A stretch of DNA of 64,000 nucleotides from Comamonas sp. Y33R10-2 (GCF_019355935.1 NZ_CP079925.1:2046001-2110000), one strand, 5' to 3'; shown: positions 1 through 10,223, numbered from the stretch's first letter. The notes: generated by a model from the letters alone, not told the origin. Translations and numbers: made by a program.

Positions 1-1561
1 CGCCCAACTCCGCCTTGATGACGCGATGCACCAGCAAGTCTGGGTAGCGACGAATCGGGCTGGTAAAGTGGGTATAGGCATCAAATGCCAAACCAAAGTG
101 ACCCGAGCCTTCAGGCGTATAGAAGGCCTGCATCATAGAGCGCAGCAGCATGGTATGAATTTGCTGCGAGTCAGGACGATCCTTTGTGGCGTTAGCAATC
201 TCCTGGAACTCCTTGGTTGTGGGGTTCTCGCTGATGCTCATGCCCACACCCATGGCCTTGAGATAGTTGCGCAGAATTTCCTGCTTTTCCATCGAAGGCT
301 TGTCATGTACGCGGAACAGACCCAACTGGCCGCTCTGGTCAATAAAGTCAGCACTACAGACATTGGCCGCCAGCATGGCCTCTTCAATCAGTTTATGCGC
401 CTCATTGCGCGTGCGCGGCACGATTTTGTCGATGCGGCCGTTGTCATCGCAAACGATTTGCGTCTCTGTGGTTTCAAAATCCACCGCACCGCGCACTTGG
501 CGCGATTTAAGCAGCGATTGAAAAACGCCATGCAGATTCAGCAAGTCCTGTACGCGATCCTTACGCTTGGACGCTTCTTGCCCACGGGTGTTGGCCAAAA
601 TAGCCGCCACTTCGGTATAGGTAAAGCGCGCATGGCTGTGCATGACGGCAGGGTAGAACTGATAGGCGTGAATCTCGCCCTGCTCAGTGATCAGCATGTC
701 GCAAACCATGCACATGCGATCCACATCAGGGTTGAGCGAACACAAGCCGTTGCTGAGCTTTTCCGGCAGCATCGGAATCACGCGACGCGGGAAGTAAACG
801 CTGGTGGCTCGGTCGTAGGCATCCACATCAATGGCGCTACCCGTGGTCACGTAGTGACTCACATCGGCAATCGCCACCAACAAACGCCAGCCCTTGCCGC
901 GCCCAATCTTTGCAGGCTCGCAATACACGGCATCGTCAAAGTCACGTGCGTCTTCGCCATCAATCGTGACCAAAGGAATATCTGTCAGGTCAATGCGCCC
1001 GGCATGATCCGCTGGCTGCACTTTTTCAGGCAAGGCCTTAGCCTGCTCCAAGCACGCATCCGAGAAAATATGCGGCACGCCGTATTTGCGCACTGCAATT
1101 TCAATTTCCATACCGGGGTCATCAACCTCGCCCAGCACTTCAACAATGCGGCCCACAGGCTGGCCAAACAAGGCCGGCGCTTCCGTTAACTTCACCACAA
1201 CGACCTGCCCGACCGTGGCTGAGCCCGTAGCCTTCGCAGGAATCAAAATGTCCTGCCCATAGCGTTTGTCTTCAGGAGCGACCAGCCAGACGCCGCTTTC
1301 CTGCAGAAAGCGGCCAATGATGGGCTGATCGGGACGCTCCACAATCTCCTGCACACGACCTTCAGGGCGACCACGCTGGTCTTGGCGCGCAATGCGCACC
1401 TGAACCCTGTCCTTGTGCAACACGGCTCGCATTTCATTGGACGGCAGGTAGATGTCACGCTCACCATCGTCACGGACTACAAAACCATGTCCATCGCGGT
1501 GGCCCTGCACAGTTCCCAAAATTTCTTCATTCATATCGGTGCCATTTTCGCGAGGGTTCAT
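1..1561 (-). CDS. rnr: Ribonuclease R, N-terminal part (runs off the window)
   Basis: This is a 3'-5' exoribonuclease of the RNB/RNase II family, which degrades structured RNA, including mRNA and rRNA fragments, in the cytoplasm. About 520 residues are visible. A cold-shock-like RNA-binding segment (GHRDGHGFVV) lies near residues 20-30. The RNB active-site motif DGEDARDFDDAV with its metal-binding aspartates is near residue 200, and HFTSPIRRYPDL is near residue 505, just before the window edge. I chose the ATG at 1561 (MNPRENGTDMNEE); an in-frame ATG lies nine codons downstream. There is no clear ribosome binding site. Relative to E. coli RNase R, roughly 60 N-terminal residues (the helix-turn-helix region) are absent. 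The start lies only 34 bases from a divergent tRNA gene, so its promoter must overlap that gene. The family call is firm. Confidence 0.93.
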   Translation of the reverse strand, partial: MNPRENGTDMNEEILGTVQGHRDGHGFVVRDDGERDIYLPSNEMRAVLHKDRVQVRIARQDQRGRPEGRVQEIVERPDQPIIGRFLQESGVWLVAPEDKRYGQDILIPAKATGSATVGQVVVVKLTEAPALFGQPVGRIVEVLGEVDDPGMEIEIAVRKYGVPHIFSDACLEQAKALPEKVQPADHAGRIDLTDIPLVTIDGEDARDFDDAVYCEPAKIGRGKGWRLLVAIADVSHYVTTGSAIDVDAYDRATSVYFPRRVIPMLPEKLSNGLCSLNPDVDRMCMVCDMLITEQGEIHAYQFYPAVMHSHARFTYTEVAAILANTRGQEASKRKDRVQDLLNLHGVFQSLLKSRQVRGAVDFETTETQIVCDDNGRIDKIVPRTRNEAHKLIEEAMLAANVCSADFIDQSGQLGLFRVHDKPSMEKQEILRNYLKAMGVGMSISENPTTKEFQEIANATKDRPDSQQIHTMLLRSMMQAFYTPEGSGHFGLAFDAYTHFTSPIRRYPDLLVHRVIKAELG

Positions 1562-1595
1562 TTTCTTGATATACAATCTATGTCTTTCCTGAGAT

Positions 1596-1680
<85 letters not shown>

Positions 1681-1823
1681 AGTTTAACGATAACCCACAA
1701 GGGTTGAGACAAACTTGGTAAACATTACTTTTTTGCAATGTTTAAGTCTAACGGCATCTTAGAGAAATTGAAGATTCGTTTGTAAGTCAATAAATTAGAC
1801 TACAATATGAAGCTTCCCTGAAA

Positions 1824-1908
<85 letters not shown>

Positions 1909-1913
1909 AATAC

Positions 1914-1947
1914 AAAAAGCCGTCGCATGCAAATGCGACGGCTTTTT
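1914..1947 (+). terminator. Intrinsic terminator of tRNA-Leu copy 2
   Basis: The perfect stem GCCGTCGCAT/ATGCGACGGC is flanked by A5 and T5 tracts. It begins six bases after the tRNA CCA end. Confidence 0.92.
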
Positions 1948-2029
1948 CGTTTTTCGCAGCAACGCTGCCCTCTTTCAAAATCTTTAGCCAAATTGCACTC
2001 AACAAGCGTGAATACTGAATTTCCTGCTA

Positions 2030-2035
2030 TATAAT
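2030..2035 (+). promoter_or_regulatory. -10 box for tRNA-Leu copy 3
   Basis: A consensus TATAAT ends 15 bases before the tRNA 5' end, so the leader would be about 9 nt. No good -35 box was seen at 16-18 bp spacing; a TTGCAC lies too far upstream, at 1993-1998. Confidence 0.7.
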
Positions 2036-2050
2036 TCATCCACTCTGAAA

Positions 2051-2135
<85 letters not shown>

Positions 2136-2141
2136 AATACG

Positions 2142-2174
2142 AAAAGCCGTTGCATGCAAATGCAACGGCTTTTT
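2142..2174 (+). terminator. Intrinsic terminator of tRNA-Leu copy 3
   Basis: The stem GCCGTTGCAT/ATGCAACGGC is perfectly paired and is followed by T4. Compared with the copy 2 terminator, one base pair has changed on both arms. Confidence 0.92.
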
Positions 2175-2256
2175 CGTTGCCCGCAACAAAGCTACCCTCT
2201 TAAAAAATCTTTAGCCAAATTGCACTCAACCGGCTTGAGCACTGAATTTCCTGCTA

Positions 2257-2262
2257 TATAAT
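2257..2262 (+). promoter_or_regulatory. -10 box for tRNA-Leu copy 4
   Basis: A consensus TATAAT sits in the same position and context (GCTATATAATTCATCC) as upstream of copies 3 and 5. Confidence 0.7.
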
Positions 2263-2277
2263 TCATCCACTCTGAAA

Positions 2278-2362
<85 letters not shown>

Positions 2363-2367
2363 AATAC

Positions 2368-2401
2368 AAAAAGCCGTTGCATGCAAATGCAGCGGCTTTT
2401 T
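2368..2401 (+). terminator. Intrinsic terminator of tRNA-Leu copy 4
   Basis: The stem GCCGTTGCAT/ATGCAGCGGC contains one T-G wobble and is followed by T5. Confidence 0.9.
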
Positions 2402-2471
2402 CGCTTCTACCCCTTCCTCAAGTTTTCGCAAAAAATCACAGCAAACAAGAGAAATACGGGTTTTCCCGCTA

Positions 2472-2477
2472 TATAAT
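2472..2477 (+). promoter_or_regulatory. -10 box for tRNA-Leu copy 5
   Basis: TATAAT occurs in the same context as in copies 3 and 4, although the more distal upstream sequence has diverged and is 12 bases shorter. Confidence 0.7.
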
Positions 2478-2492
2478 TCATCCACTCTGAAA

Positions 2493-2577
<85 letters not shown>

Positions 2578-2582
2578 AATAC

Positions 2583-2616
2583 AAAAAGCCGTTGCATGCA
2601 AATGCGACGGCTTTTT
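2583..2616 (+). terminator. Intrinsic terminator of tRNA-Leu copy 5
   Basis: The stem GCCGTTGCAT/ATGCGACGGC has one T-G wobble and is followed by T5. Confidence 0.9.
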
Positions 2617-2663
2617 CGTTTTCCCTCTTCAATTTTCAGCAAGCAGGCTCATGCCGCGCCATA

Positions 2664-2693
2664 AAAAAAGGGAGCCAGACGGCTCCCTTTTTT
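2664..2693. terminator. Bidirectional intrinsic terminator
   Basis: The stem GGGAGCC/GGCTCCC with loop AGAC is flanked by A6 and T6. It can end the reverse-strand DUF349 gene and any read-through from the tRNA array. Confidence 0.9.
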
Positions 2694-2710
2694 GATCGAT
2701 CAAGCAATGC

Positions 2711-5398
2711 TTACTTGCGCAGCAGTTGCTTCAGAGCTGTTTGCAGGCGGCGGGCAGAAGCCTCATCGCTGGTGCTGGCCAGCACGGTGGCAACATCTTG
2801 ACCCCAAGTCTGCTGAGGCGAAGCTTCGTTGCGGCGCGTCAGCAGCTGCAATTGCAGTGCACGGCGTGCGTTCATCTGGTCTGCCGGTGTGTGCACATCA
2901 GCAGCCATCTCCAAACGCAACAGCGCTTCACCAGCATTACCCTTAGGTGCAGCAGTCACAGCGCCAGACCAAGAGCTGCGCACAGGGGCTGTCACCTTAC
3001 CGCCCAGTTGCTGGGCCGAAGGCAGCTGCTCCGCATCACGCGCTTGCCATGCACCCAGCAGTTGCGTCAGTGCCTCGCCATGAGCTTGAGCCGCCAATCT
3101 GCGCAAAGCTTCTTGAGCATGCTCCACCGCATCACGCTGAGCGCGGAAAGCGGGGTCAGCCAGACGCGGACCGCGATCTTCACGAATGAATTCACGCGGG
3201 CCACGACCCATGTCGCGGCTATCACGGCCACCGCGATCACCTGCAGCACCACGCGCACCGTCACGACCACGGCCGCCATCACGGCGGTCGCCTGGGCGAC
3301 CTGTAGCTGCAGGAGCCGCTTCTTTCTTCATGCCAGGGCGGTCATCACCACGCACTGCCACCACGGGGCGGGCAGGCTTGGCCGACACAGGAGCTGCTTC
3401 GGCAGTTGCTTCTGTTTCAGTAGCTTCAGACGCTTGATCTGCTTGGGCTGGAGCCTGATTTTCTTCAGCCTTGGCTGCAGGAGCTGCAGCAGCAGGCTGG
3501 GCCTTGATAGCAGCTTCCAGCTCAGCCAAAGCCGAGCGGATCTTCTGCGCATCACCACTAGCGTTAGCAGCTTCCACAGCCTTAGATGCATCCATCACGC
3601 GGCGGTCATGCTCGGACAACTCCACAGCAGGCGCACGCGAGCCACGCTCCACGCTCTTGCGGTTAAAAGCATCATCCAAAGGCTTGCGGAATGCATCCCA
3701 CAGCTTTTGCTCATGCTTGCGATCCAAAGGTACGACTTGTGCCTCAGCTTGCCAGCGCTGCTGCAAATCCTTCACAGCATCGATACGCAAGCTAGCGGCT
3801 TCGCCCAGAGCTGTTGCCTCAGCAATCATGGCGTGGCGACGCTCCAAGCTGGTCTTTTGCGCAGCTTGCAGGGGCGCTTCAGCAGCCGACATGGCTTGCT
3901 TGAACAGCGGCTGCAGTTCAGCAAACAACTTTTCGCCGATATGGCCGCTTTCGCGCCAGCGCTCGCCAAACTGGCGCAGTGCGCGCAGCATGCTCTTCCA
4001 GTCTTGGCTGGCGGCATTGGCTGCAGCCCAAGCCTTGATTTCTTCAACCAGAGCCAGACGCTGAGCCTTGGCCTCCGTGCTGTCATGGCGAATCTTGTCG
4101 TGCCAAGACTCCACCACCTTGTAGGCAGCGTTGCAGGCTTCGTCAAACTTCTTCCACAGGCCATGGTTTGCCATGGAGCCTTGGTCAGCCAGCTTCCACT
4201 GCTCACGCAGATTGCGCAGGGTTTCCTGAATTTTGCGACCACCCATCGCCTGACCGTCGGGACGGTTGAGCAAGGCTTCAGCCTTGGCCACCAGCTCTTC
4301 ACGCATCTTGTCTGCGTTTTGGCGCTGCCAACCAGCAGCATCACCCGCAGCAACCAGGGCTGCGTGCACTTCGCTCACCAGAGCCTCGTCCACAAAGCGA
4401 CCATGGGCCTTGATGGCAGCGCGCATGGCTTGCACTGCGTCAGATCCAGCTTTGCTGTTGCCGCCAGCAGTTTCTGCCTGCAGCGCTTGCAGAGCTTGGT
4501 TCAAGCCAGCCTTGGCTGCTTCAACCTGCTCAGGGGCTGGCTTGCCACGACCGCCAGCGCCCGCAGGCGCACGGGCAGCAGCGGGCTTGGCCGCGCCAGC
4601 GGCAGCCGTTTCAGGCGGCAGGCCACGGGCCACGCGAATCTCATCCGCCCAGACCGGCACGGAAGGTAAAGGAGCGGCTTCGTCAGCGGCAGATGCTTCG
4701 GTTTGCGCCAGTGCAGACTGGAAAGCGTCCCAAACCAGCGCCAGCTGTGCAGATGCTGCTTCCAATTGAGGAGGAAAACGGCTATCCACGCTGGTCCAGC
4801 TGGCGTCACCAGTCAGTTCCTTGGCCTGAACTTGCCAGCGAGCCACGTCGGCGCCCAATGCTTCGAGCACAGACTTAGCGTCCTTCCAAGACTTGGTGGA
4901 CAGCACTTCGATACGCTGAGCCAGCAGCAAAGCCACTTCGCGCTGCACCTGGGTGCGGTGCTGCAGATCTTCCACAGCCTTCACACGCTCGGCCAGCTGA
5001 GCCTTGAACTGGGACAGGGGCTCACGCGACAGCGCAGCACCCGCCTTAGCAGCATCACGCTGCCAAGCGGCAGCGGCAGCGGCATCAAAAGGCGTTGCCG
5101 CCAACAGAGCCTGAGCCTTTTCAGCCCATTCCACGGAAATTTTTTCCTGATTGGCGGTGCGACGAATTTCGTCCAGACGCTCACGCACTGCGCGGGCGGC
5201 GCTCTTGTCGCCCTTGCTCAGCTCTTTGTGAACGTCTTGGAGTTGCTCAACCGTGGGTTGAGTGGCCAGCCAATCGCGGATGCGCGAAGCGCGATCACCC
5301 GAGGTTTCGGCGGAGAAAGCACCACCCGTCAATGCATCCAGCGGATGTTGCTCAGAATTCTTGGCAGAGGCCGGGTTCACTTCAGATGCATCAGACAT
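2711..5398 (-). CDS. DUF349 domain-containing protein
   Basis: This is a large (about 895 aa) Ala-, Gln- and Lys-rich helical protein with repeated DUF349-type segments, for example LREQWKLADQG and LQQRWQAEAQ. Each has the spaced aromatic and charged pattern of that family. A low-complexity Ala/Pro/Gly/Arg segment at about residues 615-720 (including RDGGRGRDGARG) separates the repeats from a helical C-terminus ending LKQLLRK. The molecular function of DUF349 proteins is not settled, and none is proposed here. The start is uncertain: ATG at 5398 (MSDASEV) and ATG at 5425 (MTSISPS) both lack a good ribosome binding site. The frame stays open further upstream, but that part reads as noncoding. 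It is a single-gene unit with a terminator downstream. Confidence 0.85.
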   Translation of the reverse strand: MSDASEVNPASAKNSEQHPLDALTGGAFSAETSGDRASRIRDWLATQPTVEQLQDVHKELSKGDKSAARAVRERLDEIRRTANQEKISVEWAEKAQALLAATPFDAAAAAAWQRDAAKAGAALSREPLSQFKAQLAERVKAVEDLQHRTQVQREVALLLAQRIEVLSTKSWKDAKSVLEALGADVARWQVQAKELTGDASWTSVDSRFPPQLEAASAQLALVWDAFQSALAQTEASAADEAAPLPSVPVWADEIRVARGLPPETAAAGAAKPAAARAPAGAGGRGKPAPEQVEAAKAGLNQALQALQAETAGGNSKAGSDAVQAMRAAIKAHGRFVDEALVSEVHAALVAAGDAAGWQRQNADKMREELVAKAEALLNRPDGQAMGGRKIQETLRNLREQWKLADQGSMANHGLWKKFDEACNAAYKVVESWHDKIRHDSTEAKAQRLALVEEIKAWAAANAASQDWKSMLRALRQFGERWRESGHIGEKLFAELQPLFKQAMSAAEAPLQAAQKTSLERRHAMIAEATALGEAASLRIDAVKDLQQRWQAEAQVVPLDRKHEQKLWDAFRKPLDDAFNRKSVERGSRAPAVELSEHDRRVMDASKAVEAANASGDAQKIRSALAELEAAIKAQPAAAAPAAKAEENQAPAQADQASEATETEATAEAAPVSAKPARPVVAVRGDDRPGMKKEAAPAATGRPGDRRDGGRGRDGARGAAGDRGGRDSRDMGRGPREFIREDRGPRLADPAFRAQRDAVEHAQEALRRLAAQAHGEALTQLLGAWQARDAEQLPSAQQLGGKVTAPVRSSWSGAVTAAPKGNAGEALLRLEMAADVHTPADQMNARRALQLQLLTRRNEASPQQTWGQDVATVLASTSDEASARRLQTALKQLLRK

Positions 5399-5613
5399 GG
5401 TGCTGCTAGGAGAAATAGATGTCATGTAGGGGTCAGAAAATGCCTGGCGGCCCTCGCAGTCAACGCTGCGACAGACCCATGTCAACCCACATGAGGGCAG
5501 ACTTTCCAAGCGTAAGCCCACGCATCTTCATGCTTGGGCAAACAGGTATTTTCGCCTTTATTTAAAGGCAAGCCAAAAAATGCGAAATCACAAGGGATTT
5601 TGCATTGCATTTT

Positions 5614-8600
5614 TCATTGTGCAGACAGACTCAGCTGGGCGCGCGGCGTCCAGTCCTTGTCCTTTACATCAAGTTTGGGAGCGCCCAGAAACAGTCGCCC
5701 CAAAGGCAGCTTCTGGGTGGACAGATAGTCTCGCACCGCAACGCCACGCGCCAGCGCCAGCTCACGCATGGCGTCATCTGGGACGTTGATACTTGCCACC
5801 AACAAAGCGGTCATTTGATCGACTGGAAGCTCTTTCGCTAGTCCGACCACATTGCGGGGCTTTTTGATATCAGCACGGCCATAAACGGCTTTGAGCAGCG
5901 CGGCTCGCTCGGTATCAAGCACTTCAACCACGTCATCACCGCTTTTGCCATCACGGATGGCAGCACGGCGTTTTTGGGCCAGCAGCAGGCGATCAAGTTC
6001 CGCAGATTTCCAAGCTTCCTTATCCTCAGCCTCTCGTGATTCACCGACCACCGTCATTTTCAGCGCCGGGCGGTCATTGAGCGACTTGACGATCTTGGCC
6101 AGTTGATCTTTTGCCTTGGCATCCAGCAGCGCGCTGCCCGCGGCAAAACTCACTCCGCCCGACTCATCGCCGCCCGAGAACGCACCCGACAGCAACGCAA
6201 ACGGCGCAGTCACGGCTTTCATGATGATGTTGCCCAGCACCTTGAAAACGATGGGTGCCAGACGGAACTGAGGATCGTTGAGCGAGCCGCTCAGCGGCAC
6301 ATCTAAATCAATCACGCCATTGCGGTCAGACAACAAGGCCACGGCCAACTTAACAGGCAACGATGCAGGCGCGCCTTCAACCTTGTCACCAAAGGTCAGC
6401 TGGCGCAGCACCAGTTTGTTGGATGCTGTAAGTTGCCCATCTGGCAGCACTTTGTAGTTCACATCCATGTACAGCTTGCCGCGCTCAATGCCGTAGCCCG
6501 CGTATTTGATGGAGTAAGGCGACAGCGGCGACAGCTCCAGGTCATTCATCTGCGTACGAATATCCAGCGCCAGCGGCTTGGCAAGCGGGTTGATCTTGCC
6601 GCCAATGTCCAGCGTCGCCGTGCCTTGCGCCTTGCCCTTGATCTCCAGATCAGCCATTTGCGGCTCAGTCTGGCCCGCAGGCGCTTCAGACGAGAAGGCG
6701 CTCAGGCGGCCCTTTAGCTCACTCAAATCAGCCGAATAATTGGGCTGAATGAAATAGTCAGAAAACTGCACCTTGCCGCCCGTCAGCACGATGGGACCGA
6801 CCTTGATGACGGGCGCAGGGCCACTGCCCTCAGGCTTGGCTGGCTCACTCACTGCCGCAGCCTTACCCGCCTCAGGCTTTTCACCCGCAGCAACTTTTGC
6901 GTTGCTTTGCTCGTTTTGCTCTACCGACTGCTCAGACTTTTCAGTCTTCACAATGTCTTGCAGGTTAATGCGGCCATTGCGCTGCACAATCACACGGGCA
7001 AAAAAGTCGCTCAGCGCCGTATCGCGCACGCTCACCCGAAGCGGCTGGGCGGGCTGCATATTCAAATCCAGCCCGCGCACAGCCAGCATCTTCCAAGCCA
7101 GCAAATCGTCTGGCAGGCCCAGACCTGTCTTGGCAGCCATGGCCTTGCCGCGGTCAGCCGTTGATTCGTTCAACACCGCAGTCAGCGCGCCCTTGGCTGT
7201 GGTGGGTTTACCTGCTTCTTCCTTCACGGGAGCCGCCAAGGTGGAGCGCACACGCAGATCGTTCAGCTCGACATCGCCCAGTACGGCGACTTGCGGTCCC
7301 TTGGCATGGGCAAAATAGTTGACCTTGCCTTTGAAGTTTCCATCCGCACGTACCAAATCCACATTGAGCTTGTGCCCAAAGTAAGGCTCAAACGCATGCA
7401 AAGGCAGCGCCTTGACTTGCAACTGACCTTGGGCAGACACAGGGGTCAAGCCAAACTGCCCCTTGAACTGCAAGCTGCCCGCATTCACACGGCGATTGGC
7501 CGCCAGTTGCGCTGAAATTTCCAGCGGCGTGGGTGCTGCTTTGGTGGCTAAAGGCTCAAAAGCACCTAGGCGCACGTTCAAACCATTCACATCCAACTGC
7601 ACCACTTGCGCTGCCTGCCCTTGCGCGGGCGCTGAATCGCGCAATTGGATAGATCCGCCATCCACGGCAATCGATGCCAGTTTGACGGACCATGGCTTAC
7701 TAGGCTCCACCTTGCCACCATGCTGCGCTGGTTTGGCGCCCGAAGCCTTGGGCAGCCAGCGCTCATACATCCAGCGGCCTTGCGCATCGCGTATGGCAGC
7801 CAGTTGGGGCTTTTGCAAGGCAATCGACTCCACCTGCACTTGCTGCGCAGCCAAATCGACATGTATACCCGTTACCTTGATTTGCTCGACGTTGACTGGC
7901 GCCTGTTTATCTTGCAATTGCAGCTTGTCAGCCGTTAATTCAGCCACCTGCGCCTGCACGCCGCCCTCACCCCAAGAAACCTGGGCTTTGGTGTTGAGCA
8001 TGGCGCTGAGCTGCGGCTTAAAGTGCGCCTCAATATAGGGCTGCACCCATTGCAGGGGCAGTTGCTCCAGTTTCAGCTCCAGCTTGCCGTCTTTGACAGT
8101 GGCTTGGCCATCAACCACCAGTTGGGCAGCGCCTTCAGTCTTGGCTCGTTCGCCAGAATGCAGACCCGTCGTTGCCGTCAGGTTCAACGGCTCGCTCATA
8201 GGCCAAGCAATGTTCTTAACCTGCACAGCCATCGGCGCGAGCGTCAGCGCGGCAGGGGCCGCGCCAGTGGCGGCATCGTGCCAGTGCACAATCCCGCTAT
8301 CAATATCGAACTGCTGGACACTGATTGCTAAAGGGCTAACGGTCTTTTCTGCCGCAGTGGCTGCCTTCGCTTGCACCTTCGGCTGCTCAGCAACCTCGTC
8401 AGAAGCATCAGGTGTGGACGCAGATGCAGATGCAGATGCAGAGGCAGATACAGGCGCAGCAGACTTAGCAGGTGCAGTCAAACCCAGCCAATTGATCACG
8501 CCCTGCGCATTACGGCTGGCATGCACCTCAGGCTTAACCCAGCGCACCGACTCAAGCGCAATCTGGTTTTGCAACGGCTGCACATTTTTGAGCTGTACTT

Positions 8601-9543
8601 CAAGGGCTTCAAAGGTCAACAGCGGTGCATTTTGGCGATCTTGCAACTCCACGCCCGACAAAGCCAGCTTGCCGCTGACGCTCACCACGGCCTGCTCTTT
8701 TTCCTCAAAGCGAATTTGCAGATCTGTATCCAGCACACCCGCCAAAGGCAGCACTGGCACGCTGGCCGGCACATAGCCCAAATAAGGCGCGAGATCGATC
8801 TTGTCCCACTTGAGCGTCATCGCAGTCTGGCGACTATCTGTGAACGGAGTGCTCTCGCCCGTGGAGTTGAACTGACTGCCATTCAAGTCAAAAGCCAGAT
8901 GCGGCAGCACCTTGATTTCACGCTTGGACTCTAGGTTGCTGATGAAAGGAATGCTCAGCTGCAAACCTTTTAGTTCATGCTTGCGCTGCACGGACTCGTC
9001 ATTGAGTTCAATACGGCCATCACGCAGCGCGATGTTGTAGAGCGCAAAGTTGACCGGCTTGGATGGATCTTCGTCCTTGGGCTCAGAGAGCTTGGCGATC
9101 ACATCATCAATATCGAGCTTGCCCAGCGAATATTGGGTTAGGCGAACCACCGGTTCATCCACCTCAATGGCATCAAGCACAGGAGCGAGCCTAAACAAAG
9201 ACTGCGCGCTGGCATTGACGAAAATGCGCTTGATTTCTAGCTGGGGCTGGGCTGCAGATTCAAGGTCTTTTTGGCTTTCAGCCCCGTCAACACCTTCACT
9301 ACTAGCTACTTTTTTAATAGCTTTATCGATCACCAGATCATGCAAGGTGATGGACAGCGCCCAAGGCGAGAAATCGATTTTTCCCACATGCACACTGCGC
9401 CCGAGCTTGGCAGAGGCTTGCTTTTGCAGCTGACTCTTGGCCACGATGGGCACCACGGCCCACAAAAGCAGCCACAACAGCAAAAGGACTAAAACAGACC
9501 CGAGAAGCCGGCGCAACCAGCGATTCGATGTAAGCAGTGACAT
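5614..9543 (-). CDS. DUF748 / AsmA-like envelope protein
   Basis: This very large protein (about 1309 aa) has one N-terminal membrane anchor (about residues 12-32, LLGSVLVLLLLWLLLWAVV) and a long, beta-rich periplasmic part. The segment just after the anchor (GRSVHVGKIDFSPWALSITL) is typical of AsmA/DUF748 proteins, which are thought to handle lipids or outer-membrane components. A C-terminal region near residue 1140 (VSFAAGSALLDAKAKDQLAK) resembles an OmpA-like domain. A Ser-Ala repeat near residue 365 comes from a GCAGAT-type simple repeat at about 8416-8450. Residues encoded at 9296-9324 (KAIKKVASS) coincide with a dispersed DNA repeat. Start chosen at ATG 9543 (MSLLTSN); a TTG at 9597 is less likely. 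The exact role is unknown. Confidence 0.85.
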   Translation of the reverse strand: MSLLTSNRWLRRLLGSVLVLLLLWLLLWAVVPIVAKSQLQKQASAKLGRSVHVGKIDFSPWALSITLHDLVIDKAIKKVASSEGVDGAESQKDLESAAQPQLEIKRIFVNASAQSLFRLAPVLDAIEVDEPVVRLTQYSLGKLDIDDVIAKLSEPKDEDPSKPVNFALYNIALRDGRIELNDESVQRKHELKGLQLSIPFISNLESKREIKVLPHLAFDLNGSQFNSTGESTPFTDSRQTAMTLKWDKIDLAPYLGYVPASVPVLPLAGVLDTDLQIRFEEKEQAVVSVSGKLALSGVELQDRQNAPLLTFEALEVQLKNVQPLQNQIALESVRWVKPEVHASRNAQGVINWLGLTAPAKSAAPVSASASASASASTPDASDEVAEQPKVQAKAATAAEKTVSPLAISVQQFDIDSGIVHWHDAATGAAPAALTLAPMAVQVKNIAWPMSEPLNLTATTGLHSGERAKTEGAAQLVVDGQATVKDGKLELKLEQLPLQWVQPYIEAHFKPQLSAMLNTKAQVSWGEGGVQAQVAELTADKLQLQDKQAPVNVEQIKVTGIHVDLAAQQVQVESIALQKPQLAAIRDAQGRWMYERWLPKASGAKPAQHGGKVEPSKPWSVKLASIAVDGGSIQLRDSAPAQGQAAQVVQLDVNGLNVRLGAFEPLATKAAPTPLEISAQLAANRRVNAGSLQFKGQFGLTPVSAQGQLQVKALPLHAFEPYFGHKLNVDLVRADGNFKGKVNYFAHAKGPQVAVLGDVELNDLRVRSTLAAPVKEEAGKPTTAKGALTAVLNESTADRGKAMAAKTGLGLPDDLLAWKMLAVRGLDLNMQPAQPLRVSVRDTALSDFFARVIVQRNGRINLQDIVKTEKSEQSVEQNEQSNAKVAAGEKPEAGKAAAVSEPAKPEGSGPAPVIKVGPIVLTGGKVQFSDYFIQPNYSADLSELKGRLSAFSSEAPAGQTEPQMADLEIKGKAQGTATLDIGGKINPLAKPLALDIRTQMNDLELSPLSPYSIKYAGYGIERGKLYMDVNYKVLPDGQLTASNKLVLRQLTFGDKVEGAPASLPVKLAVALLSDRNGVIDLDVPLSGSLNDPQFRLAPIVFKVLGNIIMKAVTAPFALLSGAFSGGDESGGVSFAAGSALLDAKAKDQLAKIVKSLNDRPALKMTVVGESREAEDKEAWKSAELDRLLLAQKRRAAIRDGKSGDDVVEVLDTERAALLKAVYGRADIKKPRNVVGLAKELPVDQMTALLVASINVPDDAMRELALARGVAVRDYLSTQKLPLGRLFLGAPKLDVKDKDWTPRAQLSLSAQ
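9296..9324 (-). repeat. Short interspersed repeat copy inside the DUF748 gene
   Basis: Read on the reverse strand, the segment runs AAAGCTATTAAAAAAGTAGC and then TAGTAGTGA. This matches the GCTAT(T/C)AA...AAGTAGCT core of repeats found in noncoding positions at about 13411 and 31000. It is translated in frame as part of the protein. Confidence 0.5.
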
Positions 9544-10223
9544 GGGTAATTTTAAATTTATGCAAGAGCTGAAAGCCTCCCCGGCTTTCAAAAACAAGGC
9601 GCTTTAGACGACTAGGACATAACTGTACCTTGTACGCCCAGCGGCCTTGAAAACATCGCTCTATATATAGATAGCAAACAACGCGATTTCCAAGGAGAAG
9701 TTTGCGCTACAGCTCACACCTTTTCCCCGTTTAAATCTCAAAAAATGCAAACAATGTGCGGCGCATTACTGCTCATAAATGTACTTAAATGCGCCCCAGA
9801 AATGACAAAGCCCGGAAGCGGTCAAAACCGTCTTCCGGGCTTCACGGCCGGTACCAGACCGGGCCGTCTTTTGCAGTCATGGAGGATAGGGTCCCTACTG
9901 CTGGAAGCAAAGATTGCTCCCTTAAGTGCCTCAAGCGAAGATAAAGAGCAAGTGCTGACAGCCTATGAAATCAAAAGCCGTAGCGAGATTTGCTTTCCCT
10001 TTCCTTTGGCAAGCACCTGCAACATAGCAGGCAGATTCACTATATCTGCGCTTGCGAAGGGTTAAGCGTTTTTTTGCACTTTATTTCGCCTTCATGACAG
10101 ATGTCACGATATCAGAGCTTTTCCCTCTTGCGCCCAATGAGTTTTTCTATGTTTTTTTAAAAAACTGTATGCATATACATGTTTTCAAATTACTTTAATA
10201 TCTAAAAAGTATTTTTGTTAGTA
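9544..10223. other. Gene-free structured intergenic region
   Basis: About 680 bases lie here without a convincing gene. The stretch 9808-10065 is rich in inverted repeats: a long hairpin at 9808-9842, a second at 9844-9866 (CGGCCGGT...ACCGGGCCG), GGAAGCAA/TTGCTCC near 9902-9922, CCTGC/GCAGG near 10017-10032, and CAGAT/ATCTG near 10032-10050. The part from 10130 to 10220 is very AT-rich. A forward frame at 9745-10065 has no family signal or ribosome binding site. The stretch could encode a structured RNA on the reverse strand, but it matched no RNA class that I recognise. Confidence 0.5.
9808..9842 (-). terminator. Strong hairpin, possible terminator on the reverse strand
   Basis: AAGCCCGGAAG pairs with CTTCCGGGCTT, and an inner CGGT/ACCG extension closes the loop. 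Read on the reverse strand the stem is followed by the T-rich run CTTTGTCATTTC. It is oriented to end a transcript coming from the structured region 9850-10070, since no reverse-strand coding gene lies directly upstream of it. Confidence 0.45.

Noticed and set aside
2726..4669. Long forward open frame antisense to the DUF349 gene
   Set aside because: It is a shadow of the Ala/Gln-rich coding sequence on the other strand; composition is Cys/Ser/His-rich and no family motif or ribosome binding site is seen.
9745..10065. Forward 106-codon frame in the structured intergenic region
   Set aside because: It runs through two strong hairpins, lacks a ribosome binding site and shows no protein-like pattern.
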